Numbered from the stretch's first letter, positions 16,480-25,334 are shown. The stretch is 64,000 bases of DNA from Chloroflexota bacterium (GCA_025699005.1 JAILWI010000003.1:248001-312000); one strand, 5' to 3'. Numbers and translations: made by a program. Notes: generated from the sequence alone by a model not told the origin.

Positions 16480-17376
16480 TCAACCGAGGTGTCGGTCCAG
16501 GAAGTCCAGCACTCGACGCCGATACGCTTCGGGATCCACGGCGTATGCCTCGGCGTGGCCCGCGCCATCGACGACGTGGAGCTCCCGCGGCTCCCCCGCC
16601 GCCTCGTAGAGGCGCTGGCTCTGGCGCCAGCTGATGAGCCGATCCTCTCGCGGAGCGATGAGCAGGAGGGGTCGTGGCGCGACCCGCCGGACGACGCTGA
16701 CCGGATCGATCAGGCGCGTGCGCGCGCGCAGGGACGCCCCCAGCACGATGAGGCGCGCTCCCAGTCCCGCCAGCGGATAGCCCAGCTCGCGCATCCGGTT
16801 GGCGACGGGGTGGTGGATTTCCGCGAAGGCCGCATCGGCGACGACGGCGGCGACCGGAAGGTCCGGTGCGCTCACGATGGCCACCGATGCGCCCATGCTG
16901 ATCCCGACGAGCCCGATCGGGCCGAGGCCGCGTGACTCGAGGAACCGGACCGCGGCGGCGACATCGCAGCGCTCCCGCGTGCCCAGGGTGACGATGCCCG
17001 GATCGCTCTCACCATGACCGCGGAAGTCGAACTGGAGGACGTGGTGACGCTCGTGCAGCCACGGGACGAAAGCGGCGAGCTCCGGCAGGCGGTGACCCGA
17101 GAAGCCGTGCAGCACGACGACCGCCGTCCGCGTGTCGCGTGCGGCCGGAATCAGCCAGCCGGACAACGTCACGCCATCGTCGGTGGTGAAACGCACGGTC
17201 TCGTGCTCCAGGCCGATGTCGGTCGGACTGGCCGGCGCGTCGAGCGGGTCGGGAGCGAACGGGCGCAGCCGCGGCCGCACGAGCAGCCGCGAGCCACGGA
17301 CACCGACCACGGCGAGGTAGAGGCCGGTCGCAAGCCCCAGGGCCCGGCCCGTTGCGCGCAGGAGGCCGAGGATCAT
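16480..17376 (-). CDS. Alpha/beta hydrolase, membrane-anchored
   Basis: 298 aa. An N-terminal hydrophobic segment (LATGLYLAVVGVRGS) precedes a serine hydrolase fold. The catalytic triad is visible: nucleophile Ser in GISMGAS, Asp in APREDRLISW and His in GAGHAEAY. The oxyanion region is VVLHGFSGHR. It resembles the BAAT/YqkD-like family of dienelactone-type hydrolases with an N-terminal anchor. Substrate unknown. Its ATG overlaps the stop of the stomatin-like gene (ATGA), so it belongs to the nfeD-stomatin operon and may act at the same membrane domain. Confidence 0.85.
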   Translation of the reverse strand: MILGLLRATGRALGLATGLYLAVVGVRGSRLLVRPRLRPFAPDPLDAPASPTDIGLEHETVRFTTDDGVTLSGWLIPAARDTRTAVVVLHGFSGHRLPELAAFVPWLHERHHVLQFDFRGHGESDPGIVTLGTRERCDVAAAVRFLESRGLGPIGLVGISMGASVAIVSAPDLPVAAVVADAAFAEIHHPVANRMRELGYPLAGLGARLIVLGASLRARTRLIDPVSVVRRVAPRPLLLIAPREDRLISWRQSQRLYEAAGEPRELHVVDGAGHAEAYAVDPEAYRRRVLDFLDRHLG

Positions 17377-18281
17377 CCGGTGGGTGTGGACCCGGACGAG
17401 TCATCGGCGGCCGACGGGCGCATCTGGCGCATGGCGCCGGTGATCGGACGCGTGAGCTCGGACAGCTCCATCGGCACGATCCACTTCGTGCTCTCACCAT
17501 CGGCCAGTGCCTTGAGCGCGTCGAGGTACTGGAGCGCCATGGTCTTCTCGTCGATGCCCTTGGCGGCGGCGAAGATCGTCTGGAGCGCGTTGGCGTAGCC
17601 CTCGGCCCGCAGGATCTGCGACTGGCGCTCGCCCTCGGCCCGCAGGATGTTCGACTGCTTGTCGCCCTCGGCCACGTTGATCGTGGCCTGCCGGGTCCCC
17701 TCGGACTCGGTGATGACCGCGCGCCGGTTGCGCTCGGCGCTCATCTGGCGGTTCATCGCCTCCTGGATGTCGCGCGGCGGGACGATCTCGCGGATCTCGA
17801 CACTCGTGATCTTCACGCCCCAGCGCTCGGTCACCTCGTCCAGCTTGGCGCGCAGGATGTGGTTGATCTCCTCGCGCTTGGCCAGGACGTCATCGAGCGG
17901 GATGTCGCCGATGACGGCGCGCAGCGTCGTCGCCGCCAGAGCCTGCGACGCGCCGGTGAAGTCGGTGATGGCGGTGACCGTCACGTCGGGCTGGAAGACC
18001 TTGGAATAGACGAGGAAGTCGATGTTGATCGGCGCGTTGTCCTTCGTGATGCACGTCTGCTGCGGCACCTCGAGGAACCGCTCGCGCAGGTCGACCTTCA
18101 CAGCCTGCTGGACGAAGGGGATGAGCAGCACGATGCCCGGCCCACGAGATCCCTGGAGGCGGCCGAAGAAGAACACGACCAGGCGTTCGTACTCGCGGAC
18201 GATGTGGACGATGCTGAAGATCAGCCACAGCGCGATCGCGACCGCGATGACGAGAAAGATGAGGCCGGTCAGGTCTTCCAT
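17373..18281 (-). CDS. Stomatin-like SPFH/band 7 protein
   Basis: 302 aa. One N-terminal membrane helix (LIFLVIAVAIALWLIFSIV) is followed by the SPFH domain: EYERLVVFFFGRLQGSRGPG, then REIVPPRDIQEAMNRQMSAERNRRA, and a coiled-coil tail with ILRAEGERQSQ repeats. Such proteins form membrane scaffolds and nearly always pair with NfeD, which lies just upstream (8-nt gap). The pair is thought to organise membrane microdomains and proteolysis. The ATG at 18281 was preferred over an upstream extension that lies inside nfeD. Confidence 0.93.
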   Translation of the reverse strand: MEDLTGLIFLVIAVAIALWLIFSIVHIVREYERLVVFFFGRLQGSRGPGIVLLIPFVQQAVKVDLRERFLEVPQQTCITKDNAPINIDFLVYSKVFQPDVTVTAITDFTGASQALAATTLRAVIGDIPLDDVLAKREEINHILRAKLDEVTERWGVKITSVEIREIVPPRDIQEAMNRQMSAERNRRAVITESEGTRQATINVAEGDKQSNILRAEGERQSQILRAEGYANALQTIFAAAKGIDEKTMALQYLDALKALADGESTKWIVPMELSELTRPITGAMRQMRPSAADDSSGSTPTG

Positions 18282-18289
18282 GGTGCTCG

Positions 18290-19645
18290 CTAGCCCTCCG
18301 TTGCTCCCCCGTCGCCGGCTGGCGCCGGCTCGACGATCAATTCGAGTCCTTCGACCCCGATGATGCGCACCGGGGCGCCGGCCCCGATCTCGGTGTCGCG
18401 GCTGCGGGCCGACCAGCTCTCCCCGCCAGCATAGGCGATCCCCGTCGGGGCGATGACGGTCTGGGCCGTGCCCATCGCACCGACCAGTGCCGCCCCCGAC
18501 TGCTCCGACGGCGCGGCCCGACGCATCTGGAGCAACGCCCGCAGAAGGACCCAGACGTAGATCACCCCCACCGCCACGACGACCACGATCAGCCACGGGC
18601 TCACCGTGACGTCGATGGCGTCGACGCCCGGCTCGATCCCGGTCCACAGCGCGAAGGCACCGAGCACGAGCGCGATGATGCCGCCGATCGTCAGCAGGCC
18701 ATAGCTGGCCACCGTGACCTCGAGCGCGAAGAGCCCGACGCCGATGAGGATGAGGATCAGCCCGCCGACGTTGAGCGGCAGCGCGTTCGATCCGATGAAT
18801 GCCAGGACGAGCGCAATCGCACCGAGGATGCCCGAGAAGAAGTTCGGGCTGAAGAGCTCCGCGATGATCCCGTAGAAGCCGATCGTGAACAGGATGAACG
18901 CGATGTTCGGGTCGCTGAGCACGTGGAGGAACTGCTGCCCGATGTTCATCTCGAGGTCGCGGATCGGAAGGCCGCTCAGCTGGGCGATCGGCTCGCCGTT
19001 GAAGCTGAACGCGCGCCCGTCGTCGCGTACCCCTCCGTCGATCGTGGCGAGCAGCTCGTCGACATCGGCGGCGATGAAGTCGGCGACCGGGGGTTCCAGG
19101 GCGACGGCGTCTGTCGCGCTGATGCTCGCCGCCTCACGCACGGCGGACTCCGCCCAGTCGGCGTTGCGATCCTGCTCCTCCGCCAGCGACCGGATGCGGG
19201 CCACGGCGTCGTTGGTGACCTTGGCCGCAAGGGTCTCGGGCAGCTCCGCTCCCCCGCCGCCGACCACCGACGCGGCCCCGATGTTCGTGTTCGGTGCCAT
19301 CGCCGCCACGTCGCCGGCCAGGGTGATGAACGTTGCCGCCGATCCGGCGCGGGCGCCCTCCGGCGCGACCCAGGCGATCACCGGGACCTCGCTGGCGAGC
19401 ATGGCCTTGATGATCCGATCCATGCTCGACAGCTCACCCCCCGGGGAGTCGATCACGATGATGACCGCGGCACTGTCGTCGCTGGCGGCCACGCGCAGCG
19501 CCTCCTCGACGAACGCGGCGTTCACCTGGTCGATCACGCCGGTCAGCTCGAGGCGGGCGATCTGGTGCCCATCGGCGGCGGCGGGTGCCGCCATCCCGAT
19601 GATGCCCAGCGCCAGGGCCATGGCAGCGAGCACGCGGCGAAGCAT
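18290..19645 (-). CDS. NfeD-type membrane-bound ClpP-class serine protease
   Basis: 451 aa. A signal peptide (MLRRVLAAMALALGIIGM ending AAPAAADG) leads into a ClpP-like domain with IDSPGGELSS and the nucleophile serine in GARAGSAATF. Four to five membrane helices span about residues 230-370, and a C-terminal OB-fold (GTAQTVIAPTGIAYAGGE) completes the long NfeD form (NfeD1b). Partner proteases cleave the hydrophobic tail of stomatins. The start at 19645 is supported by a TATACT -10 only 6 nt upstream, implying a leaderless transcript. Confidence 0.93.
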   Translation of the reverse strand: MLRRVLAAMALALGIIGMAAPAAADGHQIARLELTGVIDQVNAAFVEEALRVAASDDSAAVIIVIDSPGGELSSMDRIIKAMLASEVPVIAWVAPEGARAGSAATFITLAGDVAAMAPNTNIGAASVVGGGGAELPETLAAKVTNDAVARIRSLAEEQDRNADWAESAVREAASISATDAVALEPPVADFIAADVDELLATIDGGVRDDGRAFSFNGEPIAQLSGLPIRDLEMNIGQQFLHVLSDPNIAFILFTIGFYGIIAELFSPNFFSGILGAIALVLAFIGSNALPLNVGGLILILIGVGLFALEVTVASYGLLTIGGIIALVLGAFALWTGIEPGVDAIDVTVSPWLIVVVVAVGVIYVWVLLRALLQMRRAAPSEQSGAALVGAMGTAQTVIAPTGIAYAGGESWSARSRDTEIGAGAPVRIIGVEGLELIVEPAPAGDGGATEG

Positions 19646-19651
19646 GAATCG

Positions 19652-19657
19652 AGTATA
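19652..19657 (-). promoter_or_regulatory. Leaderless promoter -10 for nfeD
   Basis: TATACT on the minus strand is separated from the ATG by six nt, so transcription should begin at or next to the start codon. No Shine-Dalgarno sequence is present. The -35 is weak. Confidence 0.5.
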
Positions 19658-19695
19658 GGTCGCGGGCCGGAAATTGCCCGTTCGGCGACCGAGCC

Positions 19696-20295
19696 TCAGC
19701 CGTCCGGCGTGAGCCCGAGATGCTCCGCGACGATGCGCGACCACGTCTCGAGGCGGTCCCACGCCGCGCCTATCTCCTGCGGCTCCACGAACCGGCCCGC
19801 GAGCTTCTCCCGCTCGCGGACCTCGACCGGGCGGCCCTCGGCCTCCACGCCGAACACGACACCGAGGTGGACGGCGCCCACCGCATTCGTGTCATCATTG
19901 AGAAGGCCGATCAGCGTGAACTCCGGATCCCAGCCGGCGTCGAGCTCCTCCGCCCACTCCCGCCGCAGGCCCGCCATCAGGGCGTCCTCGCCGTCGTCGA
20001 CCGGGTTGAGGTGACCACCCACGCCGATGCTGGCCCGGCCATGGAGTCGGGCGTCCCCACCGGCGTCGGTGCGCTCCATGAGAAACACTCGCTCGTCGTC
20101 GCGGACCACAACATACGGAATGAGCTGCTTGTGGCCCGGGTCGTCTTCGGCCGCGGGCCGATCCAGGTAGCGTCCGTGCGCGACCACGGCAGCGCGGAGA
20201 GCAAGGAGGGCGGCGTCATCGGCTCCACGGATTCCGTGGAATTCGCATCCTCCGGGCACCGCGGACCGGGGGAGTACCAGGACCTGCTCGGACAT
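19696..20295 (-). CDS. Nudix-family hydrolase (phosphoesterase-like)
   Basis: 199 aa. A Nudix-like fold is seen from LIPYVVVRDDERVFLMERTDAGGDARLHG to GVGGHLNPVDDGEDALMAGLRREWAEEL. The Nudix helix has REWAEEL intact, but the loop after GGHLNP is a few residues longer than the canonical box. This matches a group of predicted phosphoesterases of the Nudix superfamily. Substrate unknown. A TAGACT hexamer lies 7 nt before the ATG. The gene is divergent from the Tad-like operon. Confidence 0.8.
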   Translation of the reverse strand: MSEQVLVLPRSAVPGGCEFHGIRGADDAALLALRAAVVAHGRYLDRPAAEDDPGHKQLIPYVVVRDDERVFLMERTDAGGDARLHGRASIGVGGHLNPVDDGEDALMAGLRREWAEELDAGWDPEFTLIGLLNDDTNAVGAVHLGVVFGVEAEGRPVEVREREKLAGRFVEPQEIGAAWDRLETWSRIVAEHLGLTPDG

Positions 20296-20302
20296 CGCGA
20301 CC

Positions 20303-20308
20303 AGTCTA
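20303..20308 (-). promoter_or_regulatory. Leaderless promoter -10 for the Nudix gene
   Basis: TAGACT is followed by 7 nt and the ATG. An identical TAGACT-N7-ATG arrangement precedes the DUF2342 gene at 59987. Confidence 0.45.
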
Positions 20309-20482
20309 TCGGCGGGCAGAGCGACACTCGGGCCGCGTGAGTAAGGTGGCTCGCAAGGTCGCCGCCGTAGAGTCGCAAATACCCAAGTCCGCACCGGTCC
20401 CCACCGCACCGCCCGGCGACCCTGAGGAGCGGTGCGCCCCGTCACCGAACGAGGGTGGATTCGGTGGTCATTTCGAGGGCCT

Positions 20483-20496
20483 GGTACTAAGGTACC
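20483..20496 (+). promoter_or_regulatory. Candidate promoter with dyad upstream of the Tad-like genes
   Basis: GGTAC-TAAG-GTACC is a 14-bp inverted repeat that also contains a TAAGGT -10-like hexamer (20488-20493). The same TAAGGT hexamer is used ahead of the mrfA-like helicase. The rest of 20296-20590 shows no gene. It would be a leader of about 90 nt with no clear ribosome site. Confidence 0.35.
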
Positions 20497-20590
20497 GCCT
20501 CTACGCAGGAGAACACGAGCGCACTCCAGGGGGCCAGCCGCCCGCTCTGCCCGCAGGCAAAAGACCGCCCGTCGTGTGCCACCAAAGACC

Positions 20591-21205
20591 ATGACGACGG
20601 TGCCCACCGACCGACCAGATCCGACCCGACGCGAACGCTCGCGCCGAGGCCAGTCCCTGGTCGAATTCGCGCTGATCCTCCCGATGTTGCTTGTCTTCCT
20701 CTTGGGTATTGCGGACTTCGGGCGGGTTTTTGCTGCAGGGATCACGATGGAGGCGCTTGCACGCAATTCAGCTGAATCTGCTGCGCAGGAATACCTCCAG
20801 GCGCGGCGCGCCGCCAAGCCGGCGCAGCCGCCATCCACCGCCTACGACGCGGCGTTTGCCCGAGCGCAGGAAGTGGCGTGCGAAGAAGCTGAAACCCTCT
20901 CGAACCGCGTTCAGGCGGGGGGAGTTTGTTCGATGCCTGTACTGGCAGTCTGCATTCACGACGAGTGGGGCAACCACTGCTCGAGCCCGAGCGCGAGCGC
21001 CGACCCATCATGCGCACGCGTTGCGTCTTGGCCTCCGACCCTGGCCTCGCAATCCGGCGGCCTGCCATATGTGATGGTCGCTGGTTGCTACCAATTCACC
21101 ACCCTGATCAACATCAGCGATCTCCGCTTGCCATTCGGTTGGTCGCTCACGATCGGCGACATCTGGCTCGAGAAGCAACGAGTATTCACGGTTGCGGACT
21201 ACTGA
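20591..21205 (+). CDS. TadE-like pseudopilin (1)
   Basis: 204 aa. After a basic N-terminus, RRGQSLVEFALILPMLLVFLLGIADFGR is the TadE-family N-terminus: a Gly-Gln-Ser-x-Val-Glu-Phe motif at the start of a single transmembrane helix. The extracellular part contains about seven cysteines and no other recognisable domain. Minor pseudopilins of this kind are assembled with Flp/Tad pili. First gene of a three-gene plus-strand operon; it overlaps the next by TGATG. Base composition is visibly less GC-rich than the flanking genes. Confidence 0.85.
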   Translation: MTTVPTDRPDPTRRERSRRGQSLVEFALILPMLLVFLLGIADFGRVFAAGITMEALARNSAESAAQEYLQARRAAKPAQPPSTAYDAAFARAQEVACEEAETLSNRVQAGGVCSMPVLAVCIHDEWGNHCSSPSASADPSCARVASWPPTLASQSGGLPYVMVAGCYQFTTLINISDLRLPFGWSLTIGDIWLEKQRVFTVADY

Positions 21206-21891
21206 TGAACCAGCCGAGCGCCCGGGGTCAAACGTTGATTGAGACGGCACTGGTCATGCCGCTGTTCATCATGGTCCTATTCGGGATCATCACCCTCGGC
21301 ATCGGTGTCTTTTATCAACAGCAGTTGACGAATGCCGCCCGAGAGGCCGCGCGATACGCGGCGATTCACAGTGCAACCGCCGCCTGCCCAACAACTGGCG
21401 ACTATGACCCGGCGAGTCCACCCCAGACGTACCCGATGGTGACTTCACCAGGAGGTTGTGATCGCAAAGCGCAGCGCTGGCCTCGCATGACTTCTGCAGC
21501 CCGCAACGCGGTATTCGGCCTTCCCCGTGGGGACGTCAAGGTAGCCGCGTGCTGGTCCGGGTATCGCAAAGACACGGCGACCGGCGCCATCGACGCACCG
21601 CCGCCAGGCACGTACGGGGGCGGCATCGGAACGATTTCGAGCGTCTTCGTGCAATGTTCCATCGGTGGCCAGGACCCGACGGCCAACCCATTCGGCATCG
21701 GATGCTCCGATGGGCTTGCAACAACCGACCAGGCGAGCAGCATGAGCGACTCTCCGAGCAGGCCGATCGCGAACACCGTCACGGCTTATGCCTGCTACAT
21801 CTGGCGTCCCCCGCTCGCCGGATTTCTCCTAATCCCACCGGAGATCACGCTGCGGGGCGTGGTCACCGAAGCGATCCAGAGGCAGCAATGA
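21205..21891 (+). CDS. TadE-like pseudopilin (2)
   Basis: 228 aa. The N-terminal ARGQTLIETALVMPLFIMVLFG has the TadE pattern, with Glu five residues after the Gly-Gln motif in a single membrane helix, followed by TNAAREAARYAAIHSA. The extracellular domain is Cys- and Pro-rich with no known fold. It overlaps the upstream gene (TGATG) and the downstream gene (ATGA), so the three are probably made in fixed ratio. The machine that would export it (TadA/B/C, prepilin peptidase) is not in the window. Confidence 0.85.
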   Translation: MNQPSARGQTLIETALVMPLFIMVLFGIITLGIGVFYQQQLTNAAREAARYAAIHSATAACPTTGDYDPASPPQTYPMVTSPGGCDRKAQRWPRMTSAARNAVFGLPRGDVKVAACWSGYRKDTATGAIDAPPPGTYGGGIGTISSVFVQCSIGGQDPTANPFGIGCSDGLATTDQASSMSDSPSRPIANTVTAYACYIWRPPLAGFLLIPPEITLRGVVTEAIQRQQ

Positions 21892-23447
21892 CCGTACGCC
21901 ATTCGCCGTCCGAGCGCGGCCAGATTCTCGTGATCACAGCGGCCGGCCTCATCGTGATGCTCGGCATTGCGGCCCTCGTCGTTGATCTTGGCATGAGCTG
22001 GATGCTGCGCCGACAAGAGCAAAACGCGGCCGACCCTGCCGCGATCGCTGCCGCTCGTTGGCTGCGCGATCCGGTTACGGGGAACGCAACGTGGAATCCC
22101 ACCGAGGCATGGAATGATGCCTGCTTCTATGCCCAGCAGAACGGGTTCTTTGCCGCGGACAGTGGCTGCAATGCGGCAAAGCTGTCGGGATCTTTGCGCG
22201 TCCACTCCCCACCCGTTTCGGGACCATATGCTGGTAGCCCGGGGAAGGTCCAAGTCATCATCAGAGCAACGCATCCGTCGCTGTTCGGCCGAATCTTTGG
22301 GAGCAACGAAGCCACTGTCGTCAGCGGTGCCGTGGCGGCCAACGATGCTGACAACAGCAACTCGAGCTCGCTGGTGGCATTGCAGGATGTCTGTCAGGCG
22401 GGCGCGGCTGGCAGCGTCAACGGCGGCGGAACCGTGCATATCTTTCCTTCGGGCGGAGGCACGACGGGCGGATACGTGCACGTGAACTCACCGTGCGGTG
22501 GTTCGACCGATAACGTCTGTGAGAATGGCGTGGGTTCGTCCGCATTGCAGATCAGTGGAACCTTAAAGACCCCGTACGCATACGTGGGAGGCAGCTGCAC
22601 CTACAATGGCTCCGGCGCGAATGGACTCGTGTGCACGAATGGGTCTCCCTGCCTGCAGGAGGACGCGGTTCCGATCGGCGATCCCCTCTTTGACGTGCCC
22701 GAACCGGTACCCTCCGACTTCCCCAACGGTGTGTGCCCGGACGGAACAGTGTCGACTGCGACATCGACGAAGGCATGCAACCTTCCGCCGAATGGCCCGA
22801 GCGCTGATACCTACTGTCCCAAGGACGCCGGCGGAGTCAATGTCTGTCGCTTGCGGCCAGGCACCTTCTATGGCGGTTGGAATGTCGGGGCGAAGGTTCG
22901 TTTGGAGCTGGAGCCCGGTATGTACATCCTGGCCGGTGGTGGGATTGCCCTCTCAGGCACCTCATCGTCCGTCGAGGCCGTCACGTCGCCCAGCGGTGTC
23001 GAGGCCCGCATCACGATCTTCTCGACCGATGGACCGAACTGTGCGTCCATCGCGGCCCAGTGCCAGGGTGCGATCACGTTCACGGCCCAACAGGCATTCA
23101 AGGCAAAGGCACTGAACTCCGCAACGTGCGGCATCGTCACCCCCAATGCATGCCCGTGGAAGGGGATCCTGTTGTGGCAGGACGGCTCGGTCACCAAGAC
23201 GCCCAAGGATGTCACGATCGGCGGTCAGAGCAGCACGATCCTCGCGGGCACCATCTACGCCCCCAAATCGACCGTCAACATAAACGGCGGATCGGCGACA
23301 ACCGGCTGTGCGTCCGGGCCTACCGCCGGATGTCTCGCTATCCAGATCATCTCCTGGCGCTGGACGATCACGGGGGGTGGGCTGCTCGAGATGCCGTATA
23401 ACCCATCTGAGCTCTACCAGATCAACCTCCGAGGGTTGGTGCACTAG
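21888..23447 (+). CDS. TadG-like membrane-anchored protein with Cys-rich exodomain
   Basis: 519 aa. The N-terminus SERGQILVITAAGLIVMLG and VVDLGMSWMLRRQEQNAADPAAIAAA match the TadE/TadG-like domain (usual QNAADAAALAAA motif). Unlike typical TadG it has no visible von Willebrand domain. The remaining 400 residues are Gly/Ser/Cys-rich beta-like sequence, including GTVHIFPSGG, YILAGGGIALSG and ILAGTIYAPKSTVNI, resembling surface polymer-associated TadG proteins. It probably crosses the membrane once. It ends the operon. Confidence 0.8.
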   Translation: MTVRHSPSERGQILVITAAGLIVMLGIAALVVDLGMSWMLRRQEQNAADPAAIAAARWLRDPVTGNATWNPTEAWNDACFYAQQNGFFAADSGCNAAKLSGSLRVHSPPVSGPYAGSPGKVQVIIRATHPSLFGRIFGSNEATVVSGAVAANDADNSNSSSLVALQDVCQAGAAGSVNGGGTVHIFPSGGGTTGGYVHVNSPCGGSTDNVCENGVGSSALQISGTLKTPYAYVGGSCTYNGSGANGLVCTNGSPCLQEDAVPIGDPLFDVPEPVPSDFPNGVCPDGTVSTATSTKACNLPPNGPSADTYCPKDAGGVNVCRLRPGTFYGGWNVGAKVRLELEPGMYILAGGGIALSGTSSSVEAVTSPSGVEARITIFSTDGPNCASIAAQCQGAITFTAQQAFKAKALNSATCGIVTPNACPWKGILLWQDGSVTKTPKDVTIGGQSSTILAGTIYAPKSTVNINGGSATTGCASGPTAGCLAIQIISWRWTITGGGLLEMPYNPSELYQINLRGLVH

Positions 23448-23486
23448 CCGGTCAGAGCGGCTGATGCGTTTCCGCGAACTCGTCGG

Positions 23487-24017
23487 CTAGGCCGGTTCGA
23501 GGGCTCCCTCGGCGGCAAGTCGCAGGGCGATCGCCACGGCCTCGCGTGGGTCACGTGCCCGATGCACGCGAGGTCCCCCCAGCCGATGCTCGGACTCGAC
23601 GCGCCACGAGCTGAGCGCCACGACATGGCGACCCATGCGCAGCGCGAGTCCGATCTCGGACAGCGTTCCGTGCCGCCCCCCGACGGCGATGGCGACATCC
23701 GCCGCGGTGACGACGACGAGGTTGCGCACCACGCCAAGCCCCGTGGCGATCGGAACGCTCACGTAGGGATTCGCCTCTGCCGCATCGGCGCCGGGAAGCA
23801 GGCCGATGGTTCGCCCGGCGGCGGAGCGGGCACCGCGCGACGCCGCCTCCATGACGCCACCCAGGCCGCCGGTCACGACCGTCGCGCCGGCGCGGCCCAG
23901 CTCGAGCCCGACCTCCTCGGCCCACTCCAGGATGCGGTGCGCATCCGGGCCACGCGGCTCTCCATCGCCGATGACGGCGACGTACGGCGGGCGCGGCTCA
24001 CGGGTCGGGTCACGCAT
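23487..24017 (-). CDS. LOG-like Rossmann-fold nucleotide-binding protein (TIGR00725 type)
   Basis: 176 aa. The fold is shown by YVAVIGDGEPRGPDAHRI, VVTGGLGGVMEAASRGA, GLLPGADAAEANPYV and AVGGRHGTLSEIGLAL. The last is the equivalent of the PGGxGTxxE motif of LOG phosphoribohydrolases, with Arg-His inserted in place of the usual residues. Members near this subgroup were annotated as DNA-transport-associated, but the reaction is undefined. The ATG at 24017 overlaps the stop of thpR by 8 nt; an upstream start would overlap it more. Confidence 0.8.
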   Translation of the reverse strand: MRDPTREPRPPYVAVIGDGEPRGPDAHRILEWAEEVGLELGRAGATVVTGGLGGVMEAASRGARSAAGRTIGLLPGADAAEANPYVSVPIATGLGVVRNLVVVTAADVAIAVGGRHGTLSEIGLALRMGRHVVALSSWRVESEHRLGGPRVHRARDPREAVAIALRLAAEGALEPA

Positions 24018-24588
24018 CGGCGGTTCTTCGAAGCGGCATCGAGCCAAGCGTCTCATACACAGCCGGTCCGCTGCCGAGACGGCTTCGCATGAGCTCGAGG
24101 CGGTCGACGATGAGGGTGCCCCACGGCGCCGATGCGTCCGCCACCCATGCCCGCAGATCGACCGGACCGCTTCGTGCCCGCGCCAGGGTCACGTGCGGAC
24201 GCAGTGGGTGCTCGGACGCAAGGCCGAGTCCCTGGCCGGCATCGAGCGACAGCCGATCGAGCGCTCCGTCGGCATCGTCCACCCCATACCAGGCAACCCG
24301 GGCCGCGCGCGCTCGCGGGAACGCTCCGACACCACCCGCCTTCAGCGTCACGGAGTCATGGTTCGCCGCGACCGCCGCCAGCATCGGCAGCGCGCGATCG
24401 ACCCACGATGGCGCAACGTCTCCGATGAATGCGATGGTGACATGCCACTGCTTCGGTTCGGACCATCGCAAGCCCGCCAGGTCCGGCCGCGTGCGCCAAG
24501 TCGCGACCGCTTGCTCAAGGGATGTCCGCAGGTCTTCGCCGATCGGGACCGCGACGAAGCAGCGCCAGCGCTCCTCGGCCGCCGTCAT
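24010..24588 (-). CDS. thpR: RNA 2',3'-cyclic phosphodiesterase (2'-5' RNA ligase family)
   Basis: 192 aa. The two-H phosphoesterase motifs are present as HVTIAF near residue 50 and HVTLAR near residue 132. The N-terminal RCFVAVPIGEDL is typical of ThpR/LigT. The enzyme opens 2',3'-cyclic phosphates on RNA and can ligate tRNA halves in vitro. The ATG at 24588 forms an ATGA overlap with the HAD gene, so the three genes HAD-thpR-LOG form an operon. Confidence 0.9.
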   Translation of the reverse strand: MTAAEERWRCFVAVPIGEDLRTSLEQAVATWRTRPDLAGLRWSEPKQWHVTIAFIGDVAPSWVDRALPMLAAVAANHDSVTLKAGGVGAFPRARAARVAWYGVDDADGALDRLSLDAGQGLGLASEHPLRPHVTLARARSGPVDLRAWVADASAPWGTLIVDRLELMRSRLGSGPAVYETLGSMPLRRTADA

Positions 24589-25319
24589 CGGTCGAGGCGA
24601 GCGTCCACCAGGGGCAGGAGCTCGTCGAGCGACCGGATGACGGGCACCCCGTCGGGAACCTCGTCGCTCGCGTAGCGTCCGGTCCGGTCGATGAGCACAC
24701 CGCCGATGCCGACGCCCTGGGCTCCCTCGACATCGGCATCGACGTGGTCCCCGACGTGGATGACCGAGGCGGCATCCACTCCGGCCTTCTCGAGGGCCCA
24801 TTCGAAGATGCGCGGGTGAGGCTTCTCGAAGCCGATGCGCGCCGATGCAGCGATGAAGTCGAAGTGCCGGACGATATCGAGCGAGTGGAGCAGCTCCGGG
24901 AGGTTCCACACCCAGTTCGACACGGCGCCGATGACCAGGTTCCGCTTCTCGAGCGCCTCGAGCGCCGGGCGCGCGTCGGGAAAGATGTGCCAGTGGCTGG
25001 TGACCATGAACAGCTCGCTCAGACGGCGGAAGAACTCCTCGGGCATCGGATCCAGGCCGAGCTCGGCGATGGCCCTGGCATCGATCGCCACCGTTCGCTG
25101 GAAGCTCGTCTCCTCGGACGGCTCGAAGCCACCTTCCATCCCCCATCCCCCGTGGTGATAGGCAGCGCGGAGCGCCCGATGCAGGTCCTCCATGGCAACC
25201 TGAACGCCGAACTCCTCGAACGCCATGGCGTAGACGTGCTCCCACGACGGGTTCGGACGCATGACGGTGTCGCCGATGTCCAGGAAGACGGCGCGGAGCG
25301 AGACTGAGGTGTCGGTCAT
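24585..25319 (-). CDS. HAD-superfamily hydrolase with atypical motif I
   Basis: 244 aa. The HAD core is clear: motif I LRAVFLDIGDTVM, motif II VIGAVSNWVWNLPE, motif III Lys in ARIGFEKPHPRIF and motif IV HVGDHVDADVEGA. The cap lies at about residues 25-95. In motif I the canonical Asp-x-Asp reads Asp-Ile-Gly-Asp, so the usual second Asp (general acid/base) is replaced by Gly with Asp one residue later. That may alter or abolish phosphatase chemistry. A TACGCT hexamer 9 nt before the ATG is the likely promoter. Substrate unknown. Confidence 0.88.
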   Translation of the reverse strand: MTDTSVSLRAVFLDIGDTVMRPNPSWEHVYAMAFEEFGVQVAMEDLHRALRAAYHHGGWGMEGGFEPSEETSFQRTVAIDARAIAELGLDPMPEEFFRRLSELFMVTSHWHIFPDARPALEALEKRNLVIGAVSNWVWNLPELLHSLDIVRHFDFIAASARIGFEKPHPRIFEWALEKAGVDAASVIHVGDHVDADVEGAQGVGIGGVLIDRTGRYASDEVPDGVPVIRSLDELLPLVDARLDR

Positions 25320-25328
25320 GGAGCGAGC

Positions 25329-25334
25329 AGCGTA
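25329..25334 (-). promoter_or_regulatory. Near-leaderless promoter -10 for the HAD-thpR-LOG operon
   Basis: TACGCT on the minus strand (within GCGCTACGCT) lies 9 nt before the ATG, with no ribosome site between. Confidence 0.35.

Noticed and set aside
20497..20590. A cyclic-di-GMP-type riboswitch in the leader of the Tad-like genes (a GGCAAAAGACC stretch suggested it)
   Set aside because: The conserved tetraloop receptor and paired elements are not present in order.
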